Assembly: GCF_017976235.1 (NCBI RefSeq)
Contig: NZ_JACVHC010000004.1
Location: forward strand, 604,699-668,698
Direction: 5' to 3'
Length of the DNA stretch: 64,000 bases
Source of the DNA: Pseudomonas anatoliensis
Lineage (GTDB): Bacteria > Pseudomonadota > Gammaproteobacteria > Pseudomonadales > Pseudomonadaceae
Made by a program: the position numbers and the translations under genes. Each line of letters starts with the position of its first letter. Position 1 is the first letter of the stretch. Positions 25,736 to 35,658 of this stretch are shown piece after piece. Under the pieces are notes generated by a model that saw nothing but the letters and a program-made list of their open reading frames with translations, did no database searches and had not been told where the DNA came from.

Positions 25736-26862
25736 CGTGTTTGACCGATCAGGTTCAGCACGGCATCCGCCGCTTGGTTGGAAGCATCCAGCCGCAGTGT
25801 GCGATGGATCTCGTCGAAACCACGGGTCTGCTCTTCGCCGCCCTCGATCAATGGCGACAGGGTCTGCGCCAGCGCCTCGACTGTCGCATCATCCTGCAAT
25901 AATTCCGGCACCAACAGGCGCTGGGCCAGCAGGTTCGGCAGAGACACGTACGGGCTCTTGACCATCCGCTTGAGAATCCAGAACGTCAGCGGTGCCAGGC
26001 GATACGCAACCACCATCGGCCGCTTGTACAACAGCGCTTCAAGGGTCGCCGTGCCGGAAGCGATCAGCACAGCATTGCACGCAGCCAGGGCCAGATGGGA
26101 CTTGCCATCAAGCAAGGTCACCGGCAAGTCGCGGCCGGCGAGCAGCTCTTCAAGCTGCACACGGCGCTCCGGACTGGCGCACGGCATGACAAAACGCACA
26201 CCGGGGCGCAGGGCTCGCAGGCGTTGCGCCGTATCGAGAAACAACGCGCCGAGACGACCGACTTCACCGCCACGACTGCCGGGCATCAACGCGACCAGCG
26301 GTCCGTCGGGCAAACCCAACTCGGCACGCGCTGCGGCGCGATCGGCTTGCAGCGGTATGGCATCGGCCAGCGAGTGACCGACGAACCGCACCGGCACGCC
26401 TTTCTCTTCGTAGAATTTGGCTTCAAACGGGAACAGCGTGAGCATCAGATCGCAACCTTCGCGAATCTTCAGCACGCGCTTCTGCCGCCATGCCCACACC
26501 GACGGGCTGACGTAATGCACGGTTTTGATCCCGGCCTGACGCAGCTTGAGTTCGATATTGAGGTTGAAGTCCGGGGCATCGATGCCAATGAACGCGTCAG
26601 GCTTCTCGGCAATCAGCGTGGCAATCAGCTTTTTGCGACGTTTGAGCAACTCGCGCAGCCGGCCGAGCACCTCAACCAACCCCATGACCGACAAGCGCTC
26701 CATGGGGAAGTAGGAAGTCAGGCCTTCGGCCTCCATCAACGGACCGCCGACACCGATGAACTCGACTGACGGATGTTGTGCCTTGAGGGCACGCATGAGA
26801 CCGGCACCGAGAATGTCACCGGAAGCCTCCCCCGCCACCAGCGCAATACGCAGACTGGCCAT
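25732..26862 (-). CDS. lpxB: Lipid-A-disaccharide synthase
   Basis: Joins UDP-2,3-diacylglucosamine and lipid X into the lipid A disaccharide. The 376-residue GT19 glycosyltransferase has the N-terminal AGEASGDILGAGLM, DAPDFNLNIELKLR, HYVSPSVWAWRQKR, LMPGSRGGEVGRL and SGTATLEALLYKRPMVVAYR. It follows lpxA after two bases and overlaps rnhB. Confidence 0.97.
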   Translation of the reverse strand: MASLRIALVAGEASGDILGAGLMRALKAQHPSVEFIGVGGPLMEAEGLTSYFPMERLSVMGLVEVLGRLRELLKRRKKLIATLIAEKPDAFIGIDAPDFNLNIELKLRQAGIKTVHYVSPSVWAWRQKRVLKIREGCDLMLTLFPFEAKFYEEKGVPVRFVGHSLADAIPLQADRAAARAELGLPDGPLVALMPGSRGGEVGRLGALFLDTAQRLRALRPGVRFVMPCASPERRVQLEELLAGRDLPVTLLDGKSHLALAACNAVLIASGTATLEALLYKRPMVVAYRLAPLTFWILKRMVKSPYVSLPNLLAQRLLVPELLQDDATVEALAQTLSPLIEGGEEQTRGFDEIHRTLRLDASNQAADAVLNLIGQTR

Positions 26863-26864
26863 GA

Positions 26865-27641
26865 TCAGCGGGTGATGCCGCGAGTCGATGACTCGATGGA
26901 GTCGCGGAACACAGCGACTTCCGGGAACTGAGCAGCAGGCTCTGCCAGGTCGGCCAAGGCCTGATCAACTGTCAGCCCTCGGCGATAAACGGTTTTATAA
27001 GCACGGCGCAGCGCGTGGATAGCGTCTTCGCTGAACCCGCGACGGCGCATGCCCTCGAAGTTCATGCTGCGCGCTTCGGCCGGGTTGCCGAACACGGTGA
27101 CGAACGCCGGAACGTCTTTGCCAATTGCCGTGCCCATACCGGAAAAGCTGTGGGCGCCGATGTGGCAATACTGGTGAACCAGGGTGAACCCGGAGAGGAT
27201 CGCCCAGTCATCGACGTGCACGTGGCCAGCCAACGCGGTGTTGTTGACCAGAATGCAGTTATTGCCGATGACACTGTCGTGACCGATGTGCGCATAAGCC
27301 ATGATCAGATTGTGATCGCCCAGCGTGGTTTCCGAACGGTCCTGAACGGTACCCCGGTGAATCGTCACGCCTTCACGGATGACGTTGTGGTCACCGATCA
27401 CCAGGCGGGTTTCTTCACCCTTGTACTTCAAATCGGGTGTGTCTTCGCCTACCGAAGAAAACTGGTAGATGCGATTGTGTTTACCAATGCGGGTCGGGCC
27501 TTTGAGAATCACATGCGGCCCGATCACGGTACCCTCGCCGATTTCCACACCTGCGCCGATGATCGACCACGGGCCGACCTCGACGCCGTCAGCCAGAACG
27601 GCAGACGGATCGATGATTGCGCGAGGGTCAATCAAACTCAT
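26865..27641 (-). CDS. lpxA: UDP-N-acetylglucosamine acyltransferase
   Basis: First step of lipid A synthesis: transfers an (R)-3-hydroxyacyl chain from ACP to UDP-GlcNAc. The 258-residue product is a left-handed beta-helix of hexapeptide repeats, with the catalytic His in MAYAHIGHD and the C-terminal helical domain (GFSEDAIHALRRAYKTVYR). It overlaps fabZ by 4 bp, so the two are translationally coupled. Confidence 0.97.
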   Translation of the reverse strand: MSLIDPRAIIDPSAVLADGVEVGPWSIIGAGVEIGEGTVIGPHVILKGPTRIGKHNRIYQFSSVGEDTPDLKYKGEETRLVIGDHNVIREGVTIHRGTVQDRSETTLGDHNLIMAYAHIGHDSVIGNNCILVNNTALAGHVHVDDWAILSGFTLVHQYCHIGAHSFSGMGTAIGKDVPAFVTVFGNPAEARSMNFEGMRRRGFSEDAIHALRRAYKTVYRRGLTVDQALADLAEPAAQFPEVAVFRDSIESSTRGITR

Positions 27642-28078
27642 ACTTTTTGTTCCGCGCAGATGATCTCGGCCGAGCAGACCGGCTTGCCATCAACCGAAGC
27701 CTGGCATTCGAATTTCCAGATCTTGCGCTTGCAGCTGATGAACGTGGCTTCAAGAATCAACTGGTCGCCAGGCTTGACTGGCTGGCGGAAGCGCAGTTTG
27801 TCCGAACCAACGAAGTAATACAGGGTGCCGTCGGCCGGTTTGACGTCGAGCATTTTGAAACCGAGGATCCCGGCAGCCTGAGCCATCGCTTCGATGATCA
27901 GCACGCCCGGCATGATTGGGTGCGCAGGGAAGTGACCATTGAAGAACGGCTCATTGATGCTGACATTCTTGTAGGCGCGAATTCGCTTGCCTTCAGTGTC
28001 CAGTTCCACCACCCGGTCCACCAGCAGGAACGGGTAACGGTGAGGCAGGTATTCGCGAATCTCGTTGATGTCCATCAT
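27638..28078 (-). CDS. fabZ: (3R)-hydroxyacyl-[acyl-carrier-protein] dehydratase FabZ
   Basis: Dehydrates 3-hydroxyacyl-ACP in fatty acid elongation, competing with LpxA and LpxD for the same substrate. The 146-residue hot-dog protein has LPHRYPFLLVDRV, the catalytic His49 in NGHFPAHPIMPG and Glu63 in IIEAMAQ. Two ATGs stand in tandem at the start (MMDINEI), so either could be used. Confidence 0.97.
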   Translation of the reverse strand: MMDINEIREYLPHRYPFLLVDRVVELDTEGKRIRAYKNVSINEPFFNGHFPAHPIMPGVLIIEAMAQAAGILGFKMLDVKPADGTLYYFVGSDKLRFRQPVKPGDQLILEATFISCKRKIWKFECQASVDGKPVCSAEIICAEQKV

Positions 28079-28184
28079 TTCGGGGGGAAGCCTATGTAAA
28101 GATTGGGAGCGCGACTGACGCGCACTCCTCTAGCAAATCAAGGAGGCAGTCTAGCGGCTGTGCACACTTGATATGGAAATGGTA

Positions 28185-29240
28185 TCAGCCATCAGATGAA
28201 GCATTGCCGTCAGGGGTCACTTCCCCTACGCGCTTTTCCAGCTGTTTCAAACGTCGCGCGATGTCATCGAGCTGACGGATGCGTGCCGCGCTTTTGCGCC
28301 ATTCGGCAGCCGGTTGCATGGCTGTGCCGGAAGAATAGGCACCCGGCTCGGTAATCGAGTGGGTCACCATGGTCATCCCGGTCAGGAAAACGTTGTCGCA
28401 AATATCAATGTGCCCGACCAGACCGACACCACCGGCCAGCATGCAGTGCTTGCCGATTTTGGTGCTGCCGGAAATACCCACGCACGCAGCCATCGCGGTG
28501 TGATCACCGACCTGGACGTTGTGAGCAATCTGGATCTGGTTGTCGAGCTTTACACCATTGCCGATCACTGTATCGGCCAACGCACCGCGGTCGATGGCGG
28601 TATTCACGCCGATCTCCACATCGTCACCGATGGTCACACCACCAATCTGGGCGATTTTCTGCCAGATACCCTTCTCGTTGGCAAAGCCGAAGCCTTCACC
28701 ACCGATTACGGCACCCGACTGGATAACCACACGCTTGCCGATACGAACGTCGTGATACAGGGTCACGCGCGGCGCGAGCCAGCCGCCTTCACCAATTTCA
28801 CTGCGTGCACCGATAACACAATGGGCACCCAGAGTGACCTGCGCACCAATCCGCGCACCTGCCTCGATCACCACAAACGCACTGATGCTGGCGGTTGGAT
28901 CAACCACCGCATCAGCTGCTATCACCGCCGAAGGATGAATACCCGCAGTGGCTTTTGGCTTGGGATCGAACAAGTGAGAGATGCGTGCATAGGCCAGATA
29001 AGGATCCGGCACCACCAGCGCATTGCCGGCAAAACCTTCGGCATCAGCTTCTTTGAGCAACAGCGCTGCCGCCTGCGAGCCTGCCAGGAATTTGCGGTAT
29101 TGCGGATTTGCCAGAAAGCTCAACTGAGCTGGGCCAGCCTCTTGCAAAGTGGCTAGCCCAGTAATTTGCTTCTCCGGGTCGCCACGCAGGGTGGCGCCGA
29201 GGAACTCGGCCAACTGGCCGAGCTTGATAGTCACGGTCAT
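28185..29240 (-). CDS. lpxD: UDP-3-O-(3-hydroxyacyl)glucosamine N-acyltransferase
   Basis: Third lipid A step: N-acylates UDP-3-O-acylglucosamine. The 351-residue protein has an N-terminal uridine-binding domain (about 1-105), a left-handed beta-helix of hexapeptide repeats, the catalytic His in IQIAHNVQVG, and a C-terminal helical extension (RIRQLDDIARRLKQLEKR). It begins three bases after ompH and is 106 bases from fabZ. Confidence 0.97.
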   Translation of the reverse strand: MTVTIKLGQLAEFLGATLRGDPEKQITGLATLQEAGPAQLSFLANPQYRKFLAGSQAAALLLKEADAEGFAGNALVVPDPYLAYARISHLFDPKPKATAGIHPSAVIAADAVVDPTASISAFVVIEAGARIGAQVTLGAHCVIGARSEIGEGGWLAPRVTLYHDVRIGKRVVIQSGAVIGGEGFGFANEKGIWQKIAQIGGVTIGDDVEIGVNTAIDRGALADTVIGNGVKLDNQIQIAHNVQVGDHTAMAACVGISGSTKIGKHCMLAGGVGLVGHIDICDNVFLTGMTMVTHSITEPGAYSSGTAMQPAAEWRKSAARIRQLDDIARRLKQLEKRVGEVTPDGNASSDG

Positions 29241-29243
29241 GGG

Positions 29244-29747
29244 TTACTTCAGCTGATTCATGCGCTCGATAACCTGGCGCGTGATGTCGTACTGAGGTTT
29301 GACATCGATGACTGCGCCACGCTCGAACACCAGGTCAAAACCACCTTTCTTGATGACTTCTTCCACGGCGCCATCCAGTTTTGGCTTCAGTTGCTTGAGC
29401 ATTTCGCGGTCGGCAACGGCTTTGGCTTCGTTCAGCTCCTTGGACTGGAACTGGAAATCACGGGCCTTTTGCTTGAATTCAAGCTCCAGACGCTCGCGCT
29501 CGCCTTGCTGCATCTTGTCACCACCGGCCATCAGACGATCCTGAATGCCTTTGGCGCTGCTTTCCAGAGTCTTCAGTTTGGTCAGTTGAGGACCGAACTT
29601 CTTCTCGGCATCCACGGCGTACTTCTTCGCCGCATCGGATTCCAGCAGAGCCATCTGATAGTTCAGGACGGCGATTTTCATGTCGGCGAACGCCGGGCCT
29701 GCCACCAGTACGGAGGCCAGGAGAACCAATTGAGTCAACTTACGCAC
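29244..29747 (-). CDS. ompH: Periplasmic chaperone Skp/OmpH
   Basis: Carries unfolded outer-membrane proteins across the periplasm to the BAM complex. The 167-residue product has a signal peptide ending AGPAFA, then a small body and long charged coiled-coil arms (KKYAVDAEKKFGPQLTKLK, LELEFKQKARDFQFQSKEL) typical of Skp trimers. It lies between bamA and lpxD, which is conserved. The alternative symbol is skp. Confidence 0.94.
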   Translation of the reverse strand: MRKLTQLVLLASVLVAGPAFADMKIAVLNYQMALLESDAAKKYAVDAEKKFGPQLTKLKTLESSAKGIQDRLMAGGDKMQQGERERLELEFKQKARDFQFQSKELNEAKAVADREMLKQLKPKLDGAVEEVIKKGGFDLVFERGAVIDVKPQYDITRQVIERMNQLK

Positions 29748-29792
29748 GATGCACTCCTACAAAATCCATTGTCGTTATCTTGGGTCAGACGC

Positions 29793-32183
29793 TTAGAACG
29801 TCTGGCCGAGGGAGAATTGGAACACTTGAGTTTCAGCGTCATCCGGTTTCTTGATCGGCATGGCCAACGCGAAGCTCAGAGGACCCAGAGCGGTAACCCA
29901 AGTCACGCCTACACCGACGGAACTTGCCATGTTGCTCAGGCTGATGTCGTTGCACTGAGTGGAGGAAGTCGAACCGACGGTAGCGTTGGTAGTCTTCTCG
30001 CACTTGGAGTCAAATACGTTACCCACATCCCAGAATACCGAAGTACGCAGGGAACGCTGATCTTTGACAAACGGCAGCGGGAACAGCAGTTCGACACCAC
30101 CCTGGATCAACACGTTACCGCCGAACGGCAGCGGATCCTGATCCGGGTCGGCCAGCGTACCGGTGTTACCGGTCACACCTGCGCCACGGCTTGGCGTGCT
30201 TCGCGGGCCAAGCGTACTGTCCTTGAAACCACGAACCGAGTTGAAACCACCAGCATAGTAGTTTTCATAGAACGGCAAGCCGTCAGTCGAACCGTAACCG
30301 TCGCCATAACCGAGTTCGGTGTGCAGACGCATGGTGTAGTTTTCGCTCAGTGGCTGGAACAACTGACCACGGTAATCAAGTTTGAAGAACGACAGGTCGC
30401 TGCCCGGAATGGTGCTCTCCAGGGTCAGGCTCTGGGAACGGCCACGGGTCGGCAGTACACCTTTGTTAAGGGTCGACTCGGACCAGCCGGCCGACGCCTT
30501 GAAGTTCAGATAGCTGTCGCCTTCCTGTTTGACGAAGTCAAAAATCTCGTCAACGGTGTATTTACCTGTATTGATCGTGTCTTGCTGAGCAGACAGACCG
30601 AAGGTCAGTCGCGAAGTCTCGCTGATCGGGTAGCCAACATTGACACCGGCGCCCAGGCTGTCTACGGAGTAGCTCGAGATATCGGCATCGAGTTCATCGT
30701 AGTCAGTGGTGCGGTAGAACGCGTTGTAACCCAGGCTTACACCATCGGCGGTCCAGTACGGGTCAACATAGCCGAAGTTGTAGCGGCTCTGGTATTCGCT
30801 TCGGGTCAGACCGATGCTGACGCGGTTACCGCTACCGAGGAAGTTGTTCTGGGTGATCGAACCACCGAGGATCAGACCGGCACTCTGGGCGAAACCGACA
30901 CTGGCGGTAATCGAACCCGAAGCCTGCTCTTCAACGCTGTAGTTCACATCAACCTGGTCATCGACCCCCGGAACGGCCGGGGTTTCGACGTTGACTTCTT
31001 TAAAGAAGCCCAGACGCTCAAGACGGGTCTTGGACTGGTCAATCAGGTAAGTCGAAGCCCAGCCACCTTCCATCTGACGCATTTCACGACGCAACACTTC
31101 GTCTTCCGACTTGGTGTTACCACGGAAGTTGATGCGGTTGACGTAGGCACGCTTGCCCGGATCGACGGCAAAGAGGATGTCCACAGTGTGGTCATCATCG
31201 TGCGGCTGAGGCACGCCGTTGACGTTGGCGAAGGTGTAACCCTCGTTACCCAGACGACGGGTGATCAGTTCAGAGGTGGTAGTCATCAGCTTGCGCGAGA
31301 ACACCTGGCCTTTCTGCACCAGCAACAGGGACTTGACCTGGTCTTCAGGGACTTTGAGGTCACCGCTGAGTTTGACGTCGCGAACGGTGTACTTCTCGCC
31401 TTCGGTCACGTTGACAGTGATGTAGACGTGCTTCTTGTCCGGGGTGATGGACACCTGGGTCGAAGCGATATCCATGTTGATATAGCCGCGATCCAGATAG
31501 TAGGAACGCAGACGCTCCAGGTCACCGGACAGTTTTTCACGGGCATATTTGTCATCGTTCTTGAAGAACGACAGCCAGTTGGTGGTCTTCAGCTCGAACA
31601 GGTCGGTCAGGTCTTCCTCAGGGAAAACCGTGTTACCCACCACGTTGATGTGCTGAATGGCCGCAACGGTGCCTTCGTTGATCTTCACTTTCAGGCCGAC
31701 GCGGTTACGCGGCTGGGATACCACTTCGGTATCGACCGTGGCCGAATAGCGACCTTGCGCGACGTACTGGCGCTGCAGTTCGTTACGCACGCCTTCGAGG
31801 GTGGCACGCTGGAAGATCTCGCCTTCGGCCAGACCGGACTGCTTGAGGCCTTTCATCAAGTCTTCAGTGGAGATCGCCTTGTTGCCCTCGATCTCGATAC
31901 TGGCAACCGACGGACGTTCGACGACCGTGATCACCAGAACGTTGCCTTCGCGGCCCAGCTGGATATCTTGAAAGAAACCGGTTTTGAACAACGCACGAGT
32001 GGATTCCACCAGGCGACGATCATCCGCCTGCTCGCCGACGTTCAACGGCAAGGCACCAAAGACACTACCCGCGGAGACCCGCTGGAGGCCATTGACGCGA
32101 ATATCAGAGATGGTGAAGGACTCGGCGTGAACTTCGGCGATCATCAATACGGTGAGAACCGCAGTTAGCAGCAGACGTTTCAT
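29793..32183 (-). CDS. bamA: Outer-membrane protein assembly factor BamA
   Basis: Core of the BAM machine that folds beta-barrels into the outer membrane. The 796-residue precursor has a signal peptide (MKRLLLTAVLTVLMIAEVHA), five POTRA domains to about residue 420, and a 16-strand barrel. It contains the lid-loop motif VRGF (NSVRGFKDST) and ends in the Phe-terminal strand FSLGQTF. ATG 32183 gives the proper signal peptide; the longer frame to 32210 does not. Confidence 0.97.
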   Translation of the reverse strand: MKRLLLTAVLTVLMIAEVHAESFTISDIRVNGLQRVSAGSVFGALPLNVGEQADDRRLVESTRALFKTGFFQDIQLGREGNVLVITVVERPSVASIEIEGNKAISTEDLMKGLKQSGLAEGEIFQRATLEGVRNELQRQYVAQGRYSATVDTEVVSQPRNRVGLKVKINEGTVAAIQHINVVGNTVFPEEDLTDLFELKTTNWLSFFKNDDKYAREKLSGDLERLRSYYLDRGYINMDIASTQVSITPDKKHVYITVNVTEGEKYTVRDVKLSGDLKVPEDQVKSLLLVQKGQVFSRKLMTTTSELITRRLGNEGYTFANVNGVPQPHDDDHTVDILFAVDPGKRAYVNRINFRGNTKSEDEVLRREMRQMEGGWASTYLIDQSKTRLERLGFFKEVNVETPAVPGVDDQVDVNYSVEEQASGSITASVGFAQSAGLILGGSITQNNFLGSGNRVSIGLTRSEYQSRYNFGYVDPYWTADGVSLGYNAFYRTTDYDELDADISSYSVDSLGAGVNVGYPISETSRLTFGLSAQQDTINTGKYTVDEIFDFVKQEGDSYLNFKASAGWSESTLNKGVLPTRGRSQSLTLESTIPGSDLSFFKLDYRGQLFQPLSENYTMRLHTELGYGDGYGSTDGLPFYENYYAGGFNSVRGFKDSTLGPRSTPSRGAGVTGNTGTLADPDQDPLPFGGNVLIQGGVELLFPLPFVKDQRSLRTSVFWDVGNVFDSKCEKTTNATVGSTSSTQCNDISLSNMASSVGVGVTWVTALGPLSFALAMPIKKPDDAETQVFQFSLGQTF

Positions 32184-32206
32184 GAAGTCCTTTCTTATTC
32201 CAACTG

Positions 32207-32237
32207 GCAATAAACAAACTGCCGCAAAATGCGGCAG
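32207..32237 (-). terminator. Attenuator-like hairpin between rseP and bamA
   Basis: CTGCCGC-ATTTT-GCGGCAG followed on the minus strand by TTTGTTTATT, in the 74-bp gap between rseP and bamA. It could reduce readthrough into bamA or mark a processing site. Confidence 0.6.
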
Positions 32238-32257
32238 ATTCGCAATTCAGCGAAGCG

Positions 32258-33610
32258 TTACAGTCGACCCAGATCGTTGACCAGAGCAAGCAACATCACC
32301 CCGACCACCAAACTGATACCGATCTGTATCCCCCAACCTTGCACCCGATCCGACAAGGGACGACCACGCGCCCACTCGATCAGATAAAACAACAAATGCC
32401 CCCCATCCAGTACAGGAATGGGCAGCAAATTCAGAACACCCAGGCTAATACTCAGATAAGCAAGGAAATTCAGGAAATCAGCGACGCCCGACTGGGCAGA
32501 AGCGCCCGCCACTTTAGCAATGGTTATCGGTCCACTCAAGTTTTTTACCGAGAGCTCGCCGAACAGCATTTTCTTGAGCGAATCCAGCGTGAGGATGCTC
32601 ATGGTCCAAGTGCGACGAGCACCCTCGCCAATCGCGGCCAACGGCCCATAACTGACTTCGCGGATCATCTCCGGCGGCCAGTCGATAGCTTTTACGCCTG
32701 CACCCAGATAACCGCTGGGCGCCTTGCTCTCACCGCGCGCCGCCAAGGTCACAGGGACGTCGATTTGAGCACCATCGCGCTCGACTCGCAGCAAGATTTT
32801 GGTATCAGGACGCGTACGAACGGTATCGACCACTTGTTGCCAGTCATTGAGCGCCTGACCGTCAAGAGACACCAGGCGATCACCGGTTTTCAGGCCAGCG
32901 GCCTGGGCCGGGCCTTTTGGATCAAGTTCGGCAAGTACAGGCGGCAAGGCTGGACGCCATGGACGAATCCCCAGAGAGCGGATCGGATCCGGCTCATCAG
33001 CACCCTTGAGCCACTCATCCAGCGTCAGTTCACGGGGCAAATCCGCCGTAGAGCCCTGCTCGCGCACCAGCACCTGCAACGAGCCGCTTTCGCCGAGCCG
33101 GCGAACCAGCTGCAAATTGACGGCAGCCCAGCCGGAAGTCGGCTCGCCATCGATCGCAACGATCTCCTGACCTGCACCCAAACCGGCCTTCGCGGCGATA
33201 CTGCCGGATTCGACCGCACCGATAACCGGACGCACCTGCTCACTACCGAGCATCGCCAATACCCAGAAAAACACCAGGGCCAGTAGAAAGTTGGCGATAG
33301 GGCCGGCCGCGACAATAGCAATACGCTGGCGAACGGACTTGCGATTGAACGACTGATCGAGCTGATCAACCGGCACTTCGCCTTCGCGCTCGTCGAGCAT
33401 CTTGACGTAGCCACCCAGCGGAATCGCAGCGATGACGAACTCGGTGCCTTGCTTGTCGTGCCAGCGCAGCAGCGGCATGCCAAAGCCTACGGAAAAGCGC
33501 AGAACCTTGACGCCACAGCGACGCGCGACCCAGAAGTGGCCGAATTCGTGAAAGGTGACCAGCACACCCAAGGCGATCAGGGTGCCGGCAATCATATAGA
33601 GCGCGCTCAT
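32258..33610 (-). CDS. rseP: Intramembrane site-2 protease RseP
   Basis: Inner-membrane zinc protease that cuts the anti-sigma factor (MucA/RseA) after the first cleavage, releasing the envelope-stress sigma factor AlgU. The 450 residues show the zinc motif HEFGH (His21, Glu22, His25) in the first membrane segment, two PDZ domains between about 110 and 300, and the third ligand in PVLDGGHLLFY. It lies next to bamA, linking stress sensing and outer-membrane assembly. The symbol mucP is used in P. aeruginosa. Confidence 0.96.
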   Translation of the reverse strand: MSALYMIAGTLIALGVLVTFHEFGHFWVARRCGVKVLRFSVGFGMPLLRWHDKQGTEFVIAAIPLGGYVKMLDEREGEVPVDQLDQSFNRKSVRQRIAIVAAGPIANFLLALVFFWVLAMLGSEQVRPVIGAVESGSIAAKAGLGAGQEIVAIDGEPTSGWAAVNLQLVRRLGESGSLQVLVREQGSTADLPRELTLDEWLKGADEPDPIRSLGIRPWRPALPPVLAELDPKGPAQAAGLKTGDRLVSLDGQALNDWQQVVDTVRTRPDTKILLRVERDGAQIDVPVTLAARGESKAPSGYLGAGVKAIDWPPEMIREVSYGPLAAIGEGARRTWTMSILTLDSLKKMLFGELSVKNLSGPITIAKVAGASAQSGVADFLNFLAYLSISLGVLNLLPIPVLDGGHLLFYLIEWARGRPLSDRVQGWGIQIGISLVVGVMLLALVNDLGRL

Positions 33611-33664
33611 CTACTTTCTCCGCAATCCCGTTCAGTGCTGCTTGAAACCATTGTGTTGCAAAAC

Positions 33665-34855
33665 CTATCGATCGTGACGAGCCAACCATTGCTCGGCCAG
33701 AACTCGGGCCTTCGCGTCCGCCGTGAACACAGCATCGAGATCATCCAGCGCTACGACCGGCTCAAGACTCAAGACGTCCTCGATGATACTCGCGATTTCC
33801 AGGTAACGAACCCGTCCGTCGAGAAACGCGGCCACCGCTACTTCGTTGGCCGCATTGAGCATCGCCGGTGCACTGTCGCCCACCTCGGCCGCTTGCCGCG
33901 CCAGACGCAGGCACGGGAAGCGCTCTTCATCCGGCGCCTCGAAGTCCAGACGCGCAATCGCAAACAGATCCAGCGGCGCGACGCCGGAGTCGATACGCTC
34001 CGGCCAGGCCAGCGCGCTGGCGATCGGCGTGCGCATGTCAGGATTGCCCAACTGCGCCAGGACCGAACCGTCGACATAATCGACCAGCGAGTGAATCACG
34101 CTTTGCGGATGAATGACCACCTCGACCTGCGCCGGTTTTGCATCAAACAACCAGCAGGCCTCGATCAACTCAAGACCTTTGTTCATCATGCTGGCCGAAT
34201 CCACGGAGATCTTGCGGCCCATCGACCAGTTCGGATGCGCACACGCCTGCTCAGGCGAAACATGTGCCAATTCACTCATGGGCGTCTGCCGGAACGGTCC
34301 ACCAGAGGCTGTGAGTAAAATCCGACGGACACCGACCTTGCTTAATCCGGTGGCGAAATCCTGTGGCATGCACTGGAAAATCGCATTGTGTTCGCTGTCG
34401 ATCGGCAGTAGCACCGAACCGCTCTTGCGTACGGCCTGCATGAACAAGGCGCCGGACATTACCAGCGCCTCTTTATTAGCCAGGAGAATCTTCTTGCCTG
34501 CTTCGACAGCAGCCAGCGTCGGACGTAGGCCAGCGGCACCCACAATCGCCGCCATGACCGCATCGACTTCCGGCGCAGAAGCGACCTGACACAAACCAGC
34601 CTCACCCACCAGCACACGGGTCGCCAGACCGGCTGCACGCAAATCGTCCTGCAAACCGCGAGCTGCTGTGACTTCCGGCACCACGGCAAATTGCGGCACG
34701 TGACGTATGCACAAGGCCAGCAATTCGCTGAGGCGCGTAAAACCGGTCAACGCGAACACCTGATAACGCTCAGGATGACGCGCAATCACATCAAGGGTGC
34801 TCAGACCAATCGAGCCGGTCGCGCCCAGAACGGTAATCAGTTGCGGGCGACTCAC
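33665..34855 (-). CDS. dxr: 1-deoxy-D-xylulose 5-phosphate reductoisomerase
   Basis: First committed step of the MEP isoprenoid pathway, NADPH-dependent. The 396-residue product has the Rossmann motif LGATGSIGLSTL, ANKEALVMSG, the metal- and substrate-binding region PIDSEHNAIFQ, and SMGRKISVDSASMMNKGLE. The start is GTG 34855, which overlaps the cdsA stop as GTGA; the upstream ATG at 34870 lies inside cdsA and would add five unrelated residues. Confidence 0.96.
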   Translation of the reverse strand: MSRPQLITVLGATGSIGLSTLDVIARHPERYQVFALTGFTRLSELLALCIRHVPQFAVVPEVTAARGLQDDLRAAGLATRVLVGEAGLCQVASAPEVDAVMAAIVGAAGLRPTLAAVEAGKKILLANKEALVMSGALFMQAVRKSGSVLLPIDSEHNAIFQCMPQDFATGLSKVGVRRILLTASGGPFRQTPMSELAHVSPEQACAHPNWSMGRKISVDSASMMNKGLELIEACWLFDAKPAQVEVVIHPQSVIHSLVDYVDGSVLAQLGNPDMRTPIASALAWPERIDSGVAPLDLFAIARLDFEAPDEERFPCLRLARQAAEVGDSAPAMLNAANEVAVAAFLDGRVRYLEIASIIEDVLSLEPVVALDDLDAVFTADAKARVLAEQWLARHDR

Positions 34856-35658
34856 GGCGCAGCCATCCACAGCAACACGGCGAAGATCGGAATGGCCGCG
34901 GTCAGGCTGTCGATGCGATCAAGCACGCCGCCGTGACCGGGCAGCAGATTACTGCTGTCCTTGATGCCGGACTGACGCTTGAACATGCTTTCGGTCAGGT
35001 CTCCCACAACCGAAATAAACACGATCAGCGCAGCGCCAATCAGGCCCTTGAGCAACTCGGCCACCGTCCAGTCACGCACCAGACCGACAATCGCGGTGAT
35101 CACCAGGCTCAGCGCCAGACCGCCGTAAACGCCTTCCCAGCTCTTGCCGGGGCTGACTTGAGGAGCCAACTTGCGCTTGCCGAATTTACGGCCAGAGAAA
35201 TAGGCACCGATATCTGCGCCCCAGACCAACACCATGACCGCCATGATCAGCCAGTTACCCAGCGGGTATTGCTTGATCTGTACCAGTCCTTGCCAGGCAG
35301 GCAGCAGAATCAGCAAGCCGATCACCAGTTTGGTGGCGGCACTGGACCAATGCTCACTGGAACCTGGATAGGTCAGCACCAGATACGTCGCGACCGCCCA
35401 CCACAGCACCGAAGCACCGAGCACCCAAGGTGCGAGACCGGGCAGCACATACATGACGAACAGCATCAATGCGACGACGGCAGCGAAACCAATGCGGAAC
35501 GATTGTGCAGTGAAACCCGCCAGCCGCGCCCATTCCCAGGCGCCCAGGCTCACGACCAGCCCGATGAACAGCGCAAAACCGGAACCTTCAAGCAGGAAAA
35601 ACCCGCACAAGGCGATCGGCAGCAGGATCAGCGCGGTGATGATTCGTTGTTTAAGCAT
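34852..35658 (-). CDS. cdsA: Phosphatidate cytidylyltransferase
   Basis: Makes CDP-diacylglycerol from CTP and phosphatidate, the branch point of phospholipid synthesis. The 268-residue polytopic inner-membrane protein starts with hydrophobic segments (ITALILLPIALCGFFLL) and ends with the family signature GDLTESMFKRQSGIKDSS...PGHGGVLDRIDS. It overlaps uppS by one base and dxr by four. Confidence 0.96.
   Translation of the reverse strand: MLKQRIITALILLPIALCGFFLLEGSGFALFIGLVVSLGAWEWARLAGFTAQSFRIGFAAVVALMLFVMYVLPGLAPWVLGASVLWWAVATYLVLTYPGSSEHWSSAATKLVIGLLILLPAWQGLVQIKQYPLGNWLIMAVMVLVWGADIGAYFSGRKFGKRKLAPQVSPGKSWEGVYGGLALSLVITAIVGLVRDWTVAELLKGLIGAALIVFISVVGDLTESMFKRQSGIKDSSNLLPGHGGVLDRIDSLTAAIPIFAVLLWMAAP

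Noticed and set aside
29166..32168. A 1000-codon rightward reading frame
   Set aside because: It lies antisense to bamA and ompH, both clear family members. It is a product of high GC and codon bias.
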